From Thermoguttaceae bacterium (GTDB lineage: Bacteria; Planctomycetota; Planctomycetia; Pirellulales; Thermoguttaceae), in contig JAFTCU010000078.1 in assembly GCA_017454585.1 (NCBI GenBank), forward strand, positions 1 through 30,404: a DNA stretch of 30,404 nt. Reading direction: 5' to 3'. The notes beneath the pieces are model-generated. The model was not told the DNA's origin and did not search any database. It saw only the letters and a list, made by a program, of their open reading frames with translations. The translations under genes were made by a program, and so were the position numbers. Below, one piece after another: positions 15,676-24,068 of this stretch. Position 1 is the stretch's first letter, and every line of letters begins with the position of its first letter.

Positions 15676-17001
15676 ATGAGAACAGTTATAACCGGGATTG
15701 GGGTCGTTACTCCTTTAGGAAATAGCCAGGAAGATCTTTGGGAGGGACTTTACTCCAGAAAGAATGCTGTCGAACCACTTACCGAAGAATGGTCTGCTCT
15801 GAATGAACTCATTCACTATGGTTCTTTTTGTAAAGAATTTAAAGGTGAGATCGAAGATTTCGGTGATCTGGAAAAAGATTTGAAACGAAATATTCGTAAA
15901 AGCACGAAAATTATGTGCCGGGAAACCCAGATGGCAGTTGCGGCTGCCCAGAAAGCGCTGAACCGTGCGAACATTGTTACGGGCGAACCTCAGCAGCGCA
16001 TTGGTATCATGTACGGATGCGACTATATGCTCTCTGACCCTCGGGCAACTTACGGCGCTTTTGCCAGGTCACGCGACGAAAACGGTGAATTTACCATCAA
16101 AAATATGGGGTCGGAAGGGATCAAAATGGTCGCGCCGCTCTGGTTGCTCATTTGGCTTCCGAATATGCCGGCCTGCCATATTTCGATTCTGAACCAGTTC
16201 CTTGGTCCCAGCGATTCTCTGACGATGAATGAAGCGGCTGCCAACGCCACATTGAAATACGCCCATGAGACTATCGCCCGCGGCTGCGCTGACATTATGA
16301 TTACTGGCGCGACCGGGACACGAATTCAGGCGATTCGTACCTGGCAGACGGTCATTTCCGAGGTAATCGCCCCGAAAGACGCTGACCCGAAAACCGCTTC
16401 CTGCCCATTCGATAAACGCCACGCGGGGCAGGTGCTTGGGGAAGGAGCCGGCTCATTTGTGCTGGAATCACTCGAACACGCTCAGGCCAGAGGCGCGAAA
16501 ATCGAGGCGGAATTCCTTGCAGGGGCTGACTCGATGGCTGGAAAGCACACGACCGATCCAAACGCGAAATTCACCTTGGTTCCCGATTACCGTCAAGGTT
16601 TTGTGAACGTCCTGAAAAAAGTACTGGCCGACTCGGGGAAAACCGTAGATGAAATCGGTTTCATTCATGCTCATGGCTTGGGGGTTCCCGAAGTGGACCG
16701 TGCGGAAGCGGAAGCGATTCGCGAAGTGTTCGCTGGCCGTTCCACCCCGATTCCGGTCGTGGCGGCAAAGTCCGCTTTTGGAAACCTCGGTGCAGGAGCT
16801 GGCGCCGTGGAGATCGTCGCAGGAATTGAGGCACTCAAGCACGGTGTTCTCTTCCCGACTCAGAATTTTCAGGAACCGGCAGAAGGCTGTGAACTGAATA
16901 TCGTGACGGACGACCAAACCCCTGCGGGTGATTGCTTCATTAATCTCAGTACCAACTTCCAGGGCCAGACTTCTGCGGCCCTGATTGGAAAATTCCACTG
17001 A
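15676..17001 (+). CDS. Beta-ketoacyl-ACP synthase-fold protein lacking the catalytic Cys
   Basis: A 441 aa thiolase-fold protein aligned to FabF (typical length about 410-420). The start (RTVITGIGVVTPLGNSQEDLWEGL), the middle and the C-terminus all fit the family. In place of the active-site loop T-A-C-[AS]-[ST] it reads SLTMNEAAAN, with Glu186 at the Cys position. The first catalytic His is present (HAHG, His333), but the second is replaced by Asn370 (SAFGNLGAGAG instead of GHxxGAAG). It cannot form an acyl-thioester in the usual way. KSQ domains and chain-length factors also lack Cys but have Gln. I recall planctomycete relatives with a Glu here, but this is unverified. Possible roles are a decarboxylase-type initiator, a heterodimer partner, or a scaffold. 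No ACP or second KS is in view. Confidence 0.85.
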   Translation: MRTVITGIGVVTPLGNSQEDLWEGLYSRKNAVEPLTEEWSALNELIHYGSFCKEFKGEIEDFGDLEKDLKRNIRKSTKIMCRETQMAVAAAQKALNRANIVTGEPQQRIGIMYGCDYMLSDPRATYGAFARSRDENGEFTIKNMGSEGIKMVAPLWLLIWLPNMPACHISILNQFLGPSDSLTMNEAAANATLKYAHETIARGCADIMITGATGTRIQAIRTWQTVISEVIAPKDADPKTASCPFDKRHAGQVLGEGAGSFVLESLEHAQARGAKIEAEFLAGADSMAGKHTTDPNAKFTLVPDYRQGFVNVLKKVLADSGKTVDEIGFIHAHGLGVPEVDRAEAEAIREVFAGRSTPIPVVAAKSAFGNLGAGAGAVEIVAGIEALKHGVLFPTQNFQEPAEGCELNIVTDDQTPAGDCFINLSTNFQGQTSAALIGKFH

Positions 17002-17024
17002 CGCGCGGAGAGAAATTAGACGAG

Positions 17025-17049
17025 CGGGGTCTGTGATTGACCCCGTTTT
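17025..17049 (+). terminator. intrinsic terminator after the ketosynthase-like gene
   Basis: CGGGGTC (17025-17031) and GACCCCG (17039-17045) pair around TGTGATT and are followed by TTTTAA, 24 nt after the stop. A second small hairpin (GTTCCC/GGGAAC, 17052-17071) sits right behind it and may serve the converging mqnE gene. Confidence 0.75.
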
Positions 17050-17112
17050 AAGTTCCCCGCATTGAGGGAACCCTTAAACGATACTGAAAGCATTGTCCCC
17101 GGAATGCTGAGT

Positions 17113-18180
17113 CTAACCGAAAATCTCCGCGCCTCTGGGGCGGTAGATCGAATCTCTTTCCACCGGATCGCGGCCGGCCTCGCGGATCAGACGCTGAATT
17201 TCTTCCACGCTCATGCACTCCGGCGCCTGCGAGCCAGCGTCGTGATGGACTTTTTCCTGACGGACCGTCCCGTCCAGGTCACTCGCCCCGTACGCCAGCG
17301 CGATCTGCGCCGTCTGGATCCCCAGCGAGATCCAGTACGCCTTGATGTGCGGGAAATTATGCAGGATCAGACGCGCGGCGGCGATCATTCGCAAATCGTC
17401 TTCCGCCGTCGTTTTCCGATTCGCGACCGTGCCAAGTTCCACCAGCGGCGTATTACCGGGGTGGAACGCCAGCGGGATGAGGGCCATGAATCCGCCCGTC
17501 TCGTCCTGAAGCTCACGCAGTTTCATCAAATGTTCGACCCGCTGCGCCGGCGTTTCGATGTGGCCGTACAGGATCGTGGCGGTCGAGGGGATGCCTAGTT
17601 TATGGGCCGTGCGATGCACTTCCAGCCACGTTTCGGTCATGGGTTTCTTTTTACAGATGATCTTCCGCACATCATCGACCAGAATTTCGGCCCCGCCGCC
17701 AGGAAGGGTCAGAAGCCCGGCAAGACGCAGGTCAGTCAGAACGTCCGCGAACGATTTCCCGCTGATCTCGGCCATCCACGCGATCTCCACGGCGGTGAAG
17801 GCCTTGATCTCCAGCTGGGGAAACGCCTGATGGACCGTCCGGACCAGATCCACGTACCACTCGTACGGGAGTTCCGGGTCCACACCGCTGACGATGTGCA
17901 GCTCCGAGCAGCGCGCGTCGGCCGCTTCCTGAGCTTTGGCGAGAATTTCGTCCATGCTCATCCGGTAGGCGCGGGGCGTACCCGAGTCCGTACTGAACGC
18001 GCACAAAGCGCAGCGGTACTGGCAGACGTTCGTCGGATTAATGTGGGCGTTCACGTTGAAAAAAACCGTGTTGCCGCACTTTTCCTGACGCAGTTCGTCC
18101 GCCCGAATGCCAAGATCGTGAAGCGGTGTTTTCTTGGGATCGAAAAGGTCGAGTGATTGCTGGAAGTTCAAAATATTCAT
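17113..18180 (-). CDS. mqnE: Aminofutalosine synthase MqnE (radical SAM)
   Basis: Adds the radical from S-adenosylmethionine to the enolpyruvyl ether of chorismate, joining it to adenosine to make aminodeoxyfutalosine in the futalosine route to menaquinone. The 355 aa length fits. Visible are INPTNVCQYRCALCAFS (Cys53-x3-Cys57-x2-Cys60, the [4Fe-4S] site), SGVDPELPYEWY, GLLTLPGGGAEILVDDVR (GGGAEI at 161-166), TATILYGHIET, the C-terminal HHDAGSQAPECMSVEE, and the ending VERDSIYRP. GGGAEI and the ISGKSFADVLTDLRLAGL block favour MqnE over MqnC or CofH. No other mqn gene is in the window. The start has no SD. It begins 27 nt after the sulfotransferase stop, so read-through is likely. Confidence 0.88.
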   Translation of the reverse strand: MNILNFQQSLDLFDPKKTPLHDLGIRADELRQEKCGNTVFFNVNAHINPTNVCQYRCALCAFSTDSGTPRAYRMSMDEILAKAQEAADARCSELHIVSGVDPELPYEWYVDLVRTVHQAFPQLEIKAFTAVEIAWMAEISGKSFADVLTDLRLAGLLTLPGGGAEILVDDVRKIICKKKPMTETWLEVHRTAHKLGIPSTATILYGHIETPAQRVEHLMKLRELQDETGGFMALIPLAFHPGNTPLVELGTVANRKTTAEDDLRMIAAARLILHNFPHIKAYWISLGIQTAQIALAYGASDLDGTVRQEKVHHDAGSQAPECMSVEEIQRLIREAGRDPVERDSIYRPRGAEIFG

Positions 18181-18207
18181 GGTTCAAACCGCGACGGAGG
18201 CCGGACT

Positions 18208-19356
18208 TCATTCGCCAAACCGGTCGATGTAAAGTTTCCAACGCTCCGAAATGCGGGCCCGCAGTTCGTCGTCGATCTCGAATTTGTTCTTTTTGTAGTT
18301 TTTGTGCTCCTCGGCGTAACGTTCCAGGCCCGGGCGCATTTTTTCGAAATCTCCAAGGTTCAACTGGGCGTAAACCTTTTCCATCGTGCCCACTTTGTCG
18401 GCGCAGAGGTCCTCGTAACGGATCTCGATCAGGTTTTCGGCCGGCATATCTTTCGTGTCGCGGAAATAGGCCTCGTACATACGCACGAGCGACTGGAAAA
18501 CCAGTTCCTCGAGGTATGCGCCGTTCGAGAACTGGAACGCATCACGGGAGAGGAATCGCTTCCAAAGGTTGACCGTCGAAGCGTACAGCGTGTACGGACT
18601 GCGTGAAATGTGGATGAACTTCGCGTTTGGGAACATTTCGCGCAAGACTCCCACCCGGGCCGTGTGCGTCGGGGATTTCATGACAAGTTGGCGACCGTCA
18701 CGGTAAGTCAACGCTTTAATGAACCAGATCAGGCCTTTCTTCCACTGCTCCAGTTCCTTTTCACTGAGATTCAGGTCCAGACAGTCAAGAATTCTTTCCT
18801 GGCGCCCCTTCCATTTCATATTGTTCGGGAACGCGAGGTGAACGTAGGGCGAGGGAAGCCCCATGGCGAGCAGAGCGAATTCATCTTCCTGCGGCGTGTC
18901 CCACCCGAACGCCATATTATCCATTGGGCGCTTTTCCGGCAGGCGCAGGATCGAGGTGATGAGCTTGCGCGATGTCAGGAAGAAATCCGGAGCGAAACAC
19001 GAAAAAGTATCCGGACAGGTAAACTGCGGGTCACGCATCAGGATCTCATGAAGCATGGTAGTCCCTGAACGCCAGTGGCCTACGATGAAAACGGGGTCTT
19101 TTTCAATTTCCGTCTTCTCAACCGCAGAGCCAAGCTGGAGGCGCTGGCTGATGGTCAAAGTCGAGCAGACGCAGCCCGCGAAAAGGTTGATCGCCGCCAT
19201 AGGCCACCGGATGGGATTGATCAGAAATCCATTGCGGGCGAGAAGTTTCACAAAAGGGGTAAAACGCATGCCGTTCCACATACGGGGGTCCATCATTTTA
19301 TCTTTCTGACCACCCGCTTCGACCACCTTCACATTTCCGGGAAGATTTTCTGCCAT
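18208..19356 (-). CDS. PAPS-dependent sulfotransferase
   Basis: A 382 aa enzyme that would move a sulfo group from 3'-phosphoadenosine-5'-phosphosulfate to an unknown acceptor. The 5'-phosphosulfate loop is PVFIVGHWRSGTTMLHEIL (residues 88-106). The 3'-phosphate motif is AKFIHISRSPYTLYASTVNLW. Between them LVMKSPTHTARVGVLREMFP and QEDEFALLAMG are typical of the bacterial Sulfotransfer_3-like group. The start is supported by AAAGGA upstream. It is first in a probable two-gene unit with mqnE and has its own promoter. Planctomycetes carry many sulfotransferases; the acceptor cannot be read from the sequence, and the link to menaquinone synthesis may be accidental. Confidence 0.88.
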   Translation of the reverse strand: MAENLPGNVKVVEAGGQKDKMMDPRMWNGMRFTPFVKLLARNGFLINPIRWPMAAINLFAGCVCSTLTISQRLQLGSAVEKTEIEKDPVFIVGHWRSGTTMLHEILMRDPQFTCPDTFSCFAPDFFLTSRKLITSILRLPEKRPMDNMAFGWDTPQEDEFALLAMGLPSPYVHLAFPNNMKWKGRQERILDCLDLNLSEKELEQWKKGLIWFIKALTYRDGRQLVMKSPTHTARVGVLREMFPNAKFIHISRSPYTLYASTVNLWKRFLSRDAFQFSNGAYLEELVFQSLVRMYEAYFRDTKDMPAENLIEIRYEDLCADKVGTMEKVYAQLNLGDFEKMRPGLERYAEEHKNYKKNKFEIDDELRARISERWKLYIDRFGE

Positions 19357-19410
19357 TTCTTTTTCCTTTTAAAACATTAAATGAGGAATCATGCACAAAT
19401 ACAGGATTCT

Positions 19411-19438
19411 ATTATATCAGGTTTCCTTTTTTTGAAAA
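19411..19438 (-). promoter_or_regulatory. promoter of the sulfotransferase-mqnE unit
   Basis: TATAAT (19411-19416 on minus) preceded by TGA (extended -10), with a weak -35 TTTTCA (19433-19438) 16 bp upstream. The leader is about 48 nt. The -35 is immediately downstream of the previous minus-strand gene's stop. Confidence 0.5.
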
Positions 19439-19446
19439 GGAGTGCC

Positions 19447-20202
19447 TCATTCAATTTTAAAAGAGAGACCATCACTGGCCCGAAGCTGCAGGTTGTAGAT
19501 CCTGCCGGGTTCCAGACGCTGGAAAGGCGCCTCGCCATGAATCGCGCGTATTCCCAGTTCCTTCTGACGTTCAGGACTGTTGGAAATCGCCCAGAAATTT
19601 TCCCAGATTTTCTTTTCCATGGCCATGGCTTCTTCATTTTCGTTCCCGCTGGAATAAACAGATGGGATCCGCGCTTCGGCATCAATGCGGAAGCCTTCAG
19701 ACGGAGACTGTTTTTCTCCAAATATCCGCTGGAACGAAACGAGAGAATGATCTTTCAAAAGGTCTGGCTCTTCAACGAAAATGTCCTCGAATTTAACGAC
19801 CAGAGTCTCAACGTAAATCATGTCACCAGCCACGGTAAATTCTTGCGGTTTCCCAACCATCGCTCCGGTTACCGGGTTGAACTCGGTGAAACGGATTTTC
19901 GTTTCGAGAACACGTGGGGGTTGATCTGCGGTCCCTTGATCAGTCTTTTGTTCCAGAACTTCAATTCTGGCCGTTCTGCGATCGGTTTTCAAAAACTGAT
20001 TCGCGAGTTTTAATTTATCATTTTCAGATTCAAGTTTTTCGTTGATCTGTTGAAGTTCCGTGTTTTTCGAGTTTAAATTTTCTACTTCAGCCTTAAGACG
20101 TCCAAGTTCTTTTAAATCTCCCGAACCCCAATCTTTAAGCAGAGCAAAACTCACGAGAAGCAGAACTATAATGACGATGATTTGTGAAAGTAAAGCGCGC
20201 AT
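19447..20202 (-). CDS. Membrane-anchored coiled-coil protein of unknown function
   Basis: Not recognised. I start at ATG 20202 (251 aa, MRALLSQ), because the only good promoter for this strand (20338-20365) has its start near 20331, and the earliest in-frame codon (20349) would lie upstream of it. Residues 8-27 are a signal-anchor (IIVIIVLLLVSFALL). A coiled coil follows (about 30-75: ELGRLKAEVENLNSKNTELQ, EKLESENDKLKLANQFLK). The remaining 170 residues form a soluble domain (ETKIRFTEFNPVTGAMVGKPQ, MIYVETLVVKF, LVSFQRIFG, then IWENFWAIS) with no catalytic motif I know. The domain probably lies outside the cytoplasm. Its upstream neighbour on the other strand is also an exported unknown. Confidence 0.7.
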   Translation of the reverse strand: MRALLSQIIVIIVLLLVSFALLKDWGSGDLKELGRLKAEVENLNSKNTELQQINEKLESENDKLKLANQFLKTDRRTARIEVLEQKTDQGTADQPPRVLETKIRFTEFNPVTGAMVGKPQEFTVAGDMIYVETLVVKFEDIFVEEPDLLKDHSLVSFQRIFGEKQSPSEGFRIDAEARIPSVYSSGNENEEAMAMEKKIWENFWAISNSPERQKELGIRAIHGEAPFQRLEPGRIYNLQLRASDGLSFKIE

Positions 20203-20337
20203 TTTCGTATTCCGTGGAAAGTTAAGGAAATGAATAAAAATTTCTTGAAAATCTTCTGGAAAGGGTTGAAAATTTCGAAGATTGAGGTAAAATTTTTTGT
20301 GGGAAGCGTGTTCGTCCCGCATCCCATACCCGAAAAT

Positions 20338-20365
20338 ATTATAACCCACTGATCAAAAATTGCAA
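20338..20365 (-). promoter_or_regulatory. promoter of the coiled-coil membrane-anchor gene
   Basis: On minus, TTGCAA (20360-20365), a 16 bp spacer, TATAAT (20338-20343). The predicted leader is about 130 nt to ATG 20202, long for this window. Confidence 0.65.
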
Positions 20366-20390
20366 CCATTCCTCTGAAAAAAAGAAGAAA

Positions 20391-21686
20391 ATGGGAAAAT
20401 TATTTTATATTATTTTTTGTGTGCTGCTTTCGGTTTTCGTTTTGTCCCTTGGGGCATCGGCGCAGGATGAACAAGCCACGGGAACTTTTTTTACAGCGGC
20501 TGGAATGACCCCGGGCGTTACGTTTGAAAAATGGGCCCCCGAATCGGAGCAGATGTTTTTCCAGCGTCAGGGCAAAAGTTTCCCTTTTGAGCTTTCCTCA
20601 TTTCTTTGCTGGGGCGCACCCGCGGAACTTTCTTTAACTGATTTTACACTTGTTTTGACCGATGGAAGTTCCTGGATTGGCGGACTGCCCAGAATGAAGA
20701 ACAAGGACCAGTCCGAATCGATCGAGTGGGAAACTCTTAATCTTGGAACACTGACTTTTCCTTTGGATGACGCGGCGGGAATCATTTTCTCTGGCGTCCC
20801 AACAGATACACAGGAACGTTTTTTGACGGAACTCCGCGATTCTCATTTTGAGGAGGACGTTCTGGTTTTCAAGACCGGCGAGAGAATTGCCGGAGAATTT
20901 TTAACTTTTCAGGAAGATACGGTGATGTTTCAGACCCGGGAGCTGGTTTCAAACGTTTCGGAAGAACTGATTCCGGCCCCGCGCCCGATTCGTGTTGCAA
21001 TGGAACAACTGGCCGCTCTGTTTTTTTCCGGGTCGCTGCATCTCAAGTCGGTGTCCTCCAGTACTCCTCAGAAGTTTTTCTGGTTTGGGCTTGCGGATGG
21101 TTCACTCATTCGATTTCAGACGGGAGAAAAACGATTCAATTTTCAGGAAATCCCACCCGAGCAGATCGTTTACATCGAATCACCCCAGAAATCCCAGAAA
21201 TTTTTTAACGAGTCACTTACTTCAGCGGCCGAAAAAATCGCGGAACGCCGCTGGCTCGATGATTTGGCGCCTGCGGAGGTGAAGAATCATGGGCCAGAGC
21301 TTTTGCCTTCCTGGCGGGCAAATGCGGAACCAGATGGAACACGTCTCCACTCGCTCGAGAAAATCTGGCGTCACGGATTGGGGGTACAGGCGGGAACGAC
21401 CCTGAAGTGGAATCTTGAGGGGGATTTCCAGGTGCTTGGAGTTCTGCCCGTTCTGGCCGATTCAGGCAATTCAGAGACCGATCAAAGAGTGAAATGCAGG
21501 ATCCTGGTGGACGGCGAGGTGGCTGAGGAACGGATCCTGGGACAGGATGATGAACCTGAACTGATACTGGTGAAACTGGGAAAATGTAAAGAACTGGTTT
21601 TGGAAACGACTAATCTTTCCGAAACTGCCGCCCCTTTGCCGGGGAGTACGGTGATGAACTGGCTTAACGTTTTTTTGGCACCGTAG
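20391..21686 (+). CDS. Exported protein with C-terminal NPCBM domain
   Basis: A 431 aa secreted or lipid-independent envelope protein. The signal peptide is MGKLFYIIFCVLLSVFVLSL with likely cleavage after ASA (about residue 24). The middle (30-310) repeats a theme of 'V[FL].(D/T)G..I.G' segments (TLVLTDGSSWIGGLP, VLVFKTGERIAGEFLTF, FFWFGLADGSLIRFQTGE), likely a beta-rich fold with internal repeats. Residues about 317-431 fit the NPCBM (NEW2-like) carbohydrate-binding module: GLGVQAGTTLKWNLEG, CRILVDGEVAEERIL, and ELVLETTNLS ending in MNWLNVFL. Function in glycan or envelope surface binding is inferred from that module. There is no strong SD; the ATG is preceded by AAAGAAGAAA. Confidence 0.75.
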   Translation: MGKLFYIIFCVLLSVFVLSLGASAQDEQATGTFFTAAGMTPGVTFEKWAPESEQMFFQRQGKSFPFELSSFLCWGAPAELSLTDFTLVLTDGSSWIGGLPRMKNKDQSESIEWETLNLGTLTFPLDDAAGIIFSGVPTDTQERFLTELRDSHFEEDVLVFKTGERIAGEFLTFQEDTVMFQTRELVSNVSEELIPAPRPIRVAMEQLAALFFSGSLHLKSVSSSTPQKFFWFGLADGSLIRFQTGEKRFNFQEIPPEQIVYIESPQKSQKFFNESLTSAAEKIAERRWLDDLAPAEVKNHGPELLPSWRANAEPDGTRLHSLEKIWRHGLGVQAGTTLKWNLEGDFQVLGVLPVLADSGNSETDQRVKCRILVDGEVAEERILGQDDEPELILVKLGKCKELVLETTNLSETAAPLPGSTVMNWLNVFLAP

Positions 21687-21703
21687 GTGAAAAGAATCCC
21701 CCC

Positions 21704-21732
21704 TTGTTTTTTATGTTCTTTTTTGTTATAAT
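21704..21732 (+). promoter_or_regulatory. promoter of the Na/Pi cotransporter gene
   Basis: TTGTTT (21704-21709), a 17 bp T-rich spacer, TATAAT (21727-21732). The leader is about 50 nt and contains the direct repeat CGTCCG-5nt-CGTCCG. No Pho-box-like direct repeat is recognised at the -35. Confidence 0.6.
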
Positions 21733-21787
21733 TAAATCGTATGTGAATTGAACTTTAGGGAGGGCGTCCGTTTCGCGTCCGGAAATT

Positions 21788-22999
21788 ATGAGTAATCACG
21801 CTGACTCAAGTGCACTAAGCCGGTGGGAAATCTGGCTGAGGTCCCTGCTTTTCCTCTTTCTGATTTACCTTTTCCTGTGCGCCGTCAAAATGTTCGGCGC
21901 TTCTACGGATTTGCTTCGGAATGAGTATAAGACGTCCGTTGATGCTTTATTTTCCGGTATGAGAAACCCTTTCGTCGGCCTTTGCGTCGGGATTTTCGCC
22001 ACGGCTCTGATGAACAGCTCCTCAGCCACGACCAGTCTCGTGGTGGCACTGGTCGCGATGAATGTCATCCCAATCGAGCACGCCGTGCCGGTCGTCATTG
22101 GCGCGAATATCGGAGCATCCATCACGAGCATGGTGGTTTCCCTGGGAAACATCACGAATAAAAAAGCGTTCGTCCTTGGGTACGGTGTTCCTTTTATCCA
22201 GGACTGGTACAGCATCATCACCGCGACGGTTTGTCTCTCGCTGGAATTTTCCTTCCACTTTATGAGCCGTACCGCGATGTGGCTTGCGGGGTTGCTGGTC
22301 CAGTTTGGAGGTTCTGCGGCAGAAGTGGCTGGATCGGCTGGAACTGCAGCGGCCGAAATGTCTGGCTCCTGGCTGTGCAACCCGATTCCAGTACTGGTGG
22401 ATGCGCCCGTAAAGCTGGACCGTTTCCTGTTGATCGATCTCATGCACTTTCCCAATACCGCCTGCGCGATCCTGATGGGAATTTTGGGGCTTGGCATTTT
22501 GTTTTTTGCTCTGGTCAACATGACCAAAAACATGAAGATCCTGATGGCGGACAAAGTGGAGGAGTGGATCAACGCGGTCCTTTCCAAAAACGGGTTCCTC
22601 GGCCTTTTTATCGGCTGGATCGTCACGATGATCATTCAATCGTCCGGGATCACCACATCGTTGGTGGTTCCTCTTGTGGCGTCGAACATTTTGAAGATTC
22701 GGACGGCTTACCCGCTCATTCTTGGCGCAAAGCTTGGAACGCCGATCACGGGTATTTTGGCGGCCCTGGCCTTCCTTGGAACCCCCGCCGGTCATCCCGC
22801 CATGGCGATTGCGCTCGTGCATTTCCTGTTCAACGCGATCGGAGTCGGGCTTTTGTACCCGATCCCGGCCCTGCGGCTTCCGGTTTTCCTGACGGAAAGG
22901 CTCAGTCCGATCCTTGGCAAGCACCGCGCTTACGTGATCATGTGGGGCTTTTCCGTGTTTATCCTGATCCCGGTGATTGGAATTTTCGTGTTTCGTTAA
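21788..22999 (+). CDS. Na+/phosphate cotransporter family protein
   Basis: A 403 aa Na/Pi symporter of the SLC34/NptA type with about ten TM helices. The family's inverted-repeat signature is visible twice: MNSSSATTSLVVALVAMNVI (residues 75-94) and IQSSGITTSLVVPLVASNIL (about 281-300). The first site has Asn where QSS(S/A) is usual; the second keeps QSS. It also has VVIGANIGASITSM and LILGAKLGTPITG. There is no C-terminal PhoU-like domain, unlike many bacterial members. A non-hydrophobic, Ala/Gly-rich insert sits at about 175-200. The likely role is phosphate uptake driven by the Na+ gradient. It has its own promoter and no linked Pho regulator. Confidence 0.85.
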   Translation: MSNHADSSALSRWEIWLRSLLFLFLIYLFLCAVKMFGASTDLLRNEYKTSVDALFSGMRNPFVGLCVGIFATALMNSSSATTSLVVALVAMNVIPIEHAVPVVIGANIGASITSMVVSLGNITNKKAFVLGYGVPFIQDWYSIITATVCLSLEFSFHFMSRTAMWLAGLLVQFGGSAAEVAGSAGTAAAEMSGSWLCNPIPVLVDAPVKLDRFLLIDLMHFPNTACAILMGILGLGILFFALVNMTKNMKILMADKVEEWINAVLSKNGFLGLFIGWIVTMIIQSSGITTSLVVPLVASNILKIRTAYPLILGAKLGTPITGILAALAFLGTPAGHPAMAIALVHFLFNAIGVGLLYPIPALRLPVFLTERLSPILGKHRAYVIMWGFSVFILIPVIGIFVFR

Positions 23000-23114
23000 A
23001 TGCCCTCCAAAAGGCTTAACCTTCCAGGAGGACCCGCCGATCGTTTGCCGCTTCCTTTAAATTTCGTCATTCCTGAAACCTTTCCTTCCTCCCACCCCTT
23101 CTAAAGGAGAAATT

Positions 23115-24068
23115 ATGAATCGCAGAAACTTTCTTCAAACCACGGCCGGCTTCGGGCTCGGCCTGACTCTTTGCTCCAACCTTCTCGTCTCCCGGGCCGA
23201 AGCGACGACCGGCGCGGGACGGATCCCCTATGCGGCCAAATTCGCCGACCGCCACTGGATGTGGGGCCACGATTCAGGTCAGTATGACGGCCCTAACGGC
23301 GTTTACAATATTCCGCTCAGTCCCAAAATTACGATGGCGGAAGCGATCAGGTACATGAATATTCCCAACGTCTGCGTGATTCGCCCCGGCCATCCGGACG
23401 CGGAATACCGGGCGCAGTTCCGCGACGTGAAGCGGATCGCATGGACGATCGCCATGGGGTCGCACGACTCGTACGAGAGTCAGAAGAATTACGTGTTTTC
23501 GCTCTTTAACGAAATGCCGAACCTGACGGGGGTTTACCTCGACGATTTCTTCCACGGCGGTGAAGATCTGAAGGTTCAGACCGAGACGGGCGAGATCGCC
23601 ACGTGCCCGGCCCTTCTTTCTTACGACGAGATCCGCGCGCTCCATGAAGAACTGAAACCGCAGGCCGACCGACCCAACGCGGTGGACCTGGCGATCGTGC
23701 TTTACTCGCACCAGCTCCGGCCATCGATCGTGCCGATGCTCAACCAGGCGGAAGTCACTTCTTTCTGGACGTGGACCGGAAAAGACGTGATGAAGCTGCG
23801 CGAGAACTTCCGGACGTACCGTGAGATGTGCCCGAACAAACGCACGCTTTTGGGCCTTTACATGTGGGACTTCGGCGGCAAGCAGCCGATCGATCTGGAG
23901 TTCATGAAGTACCAGCTCGATTTCGCGCTCGAACTTTTCCGCAAAGGCGAGATCGAAGGGACGATTTTCCACTGTACGCCGCTCTGCAATAAAGGGCTGG
24001 AAGCCGTGGAATACTCGAAAAAATGGATCGAGGAAACCAAAGACGAAGTGGCAAAAGAAAAAGGGTGA
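23115..24068 (+). CDS. Tat-exported protein, probable TIM-barrel glycan enzyme
   Basis: A 317 aa protein with a twin-arginine signal (MNRRNFLQTTAGFGLGLTL, cleavage after AEA near residue 30), so it is exported folded to the periplasm or beyond. AAAGGAG 8 nt before the ATG fixes the start. The sequence alternates beta-strand/helix blocks typical of a barrel: YMNIPNVCVIRPG, VKRIAWTIAMG, LTGVYLDDFFHGGED, DLAIVLYSHQL, VTSFWTWTGKD, RTLLGLYMWDFGGKQP, IEGTIFHCTP. The YLDDFF segment has carboxylates placed as in some glycoside hydrolase-like barrels, but no family is certain. It is followed by a large GH2 gene, which supports a carbohydrate role. Confidence 0.65.
   Translation: MNRRNFLQTTAGFGLGLTLCSNLLVSRAEATTGAGRIPYAAKFADRHWMWGHDSGQYDGPNGVYNIPLSPKITMAEAIRYMNIPNVCVIRPGHPDAEYRAQFRDVKRIAWTIAMGSHDSYESQKNYVFSLFNEMPNLTGVYLDDFFHGGEDLKVQTETGEIATCPALLSYDEIRALHEELKPQADRPNAVDLAIVLYSHQLRPSIVPMLNQAEVTSFWTWTGKDVMKLRENFRTYREMCPNKRTLLGLYMWDFGGKQPIDLEFMKYQLDFALELFRKGEIEGTIFHCTPLCNKGLEAVEYSKKWIEETKDEVAKEKG

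Noticed and set aside
17113..18180. MqnC or CofH/CofG identity for the radical SAM gene
   Set aside because: The GGGAEI motif and the ISGKSFADVLTDLRLAGL block fit MqnE better; no F420 pathway neighbours.
20203..20349. An N-terminal extension of the coiled-coil protein from 20349
   Set aside because: The promoter's predicted start is near 20331, so the codon at 20349 would not be transcribed; the signal-anchor starts naturally at 20202.
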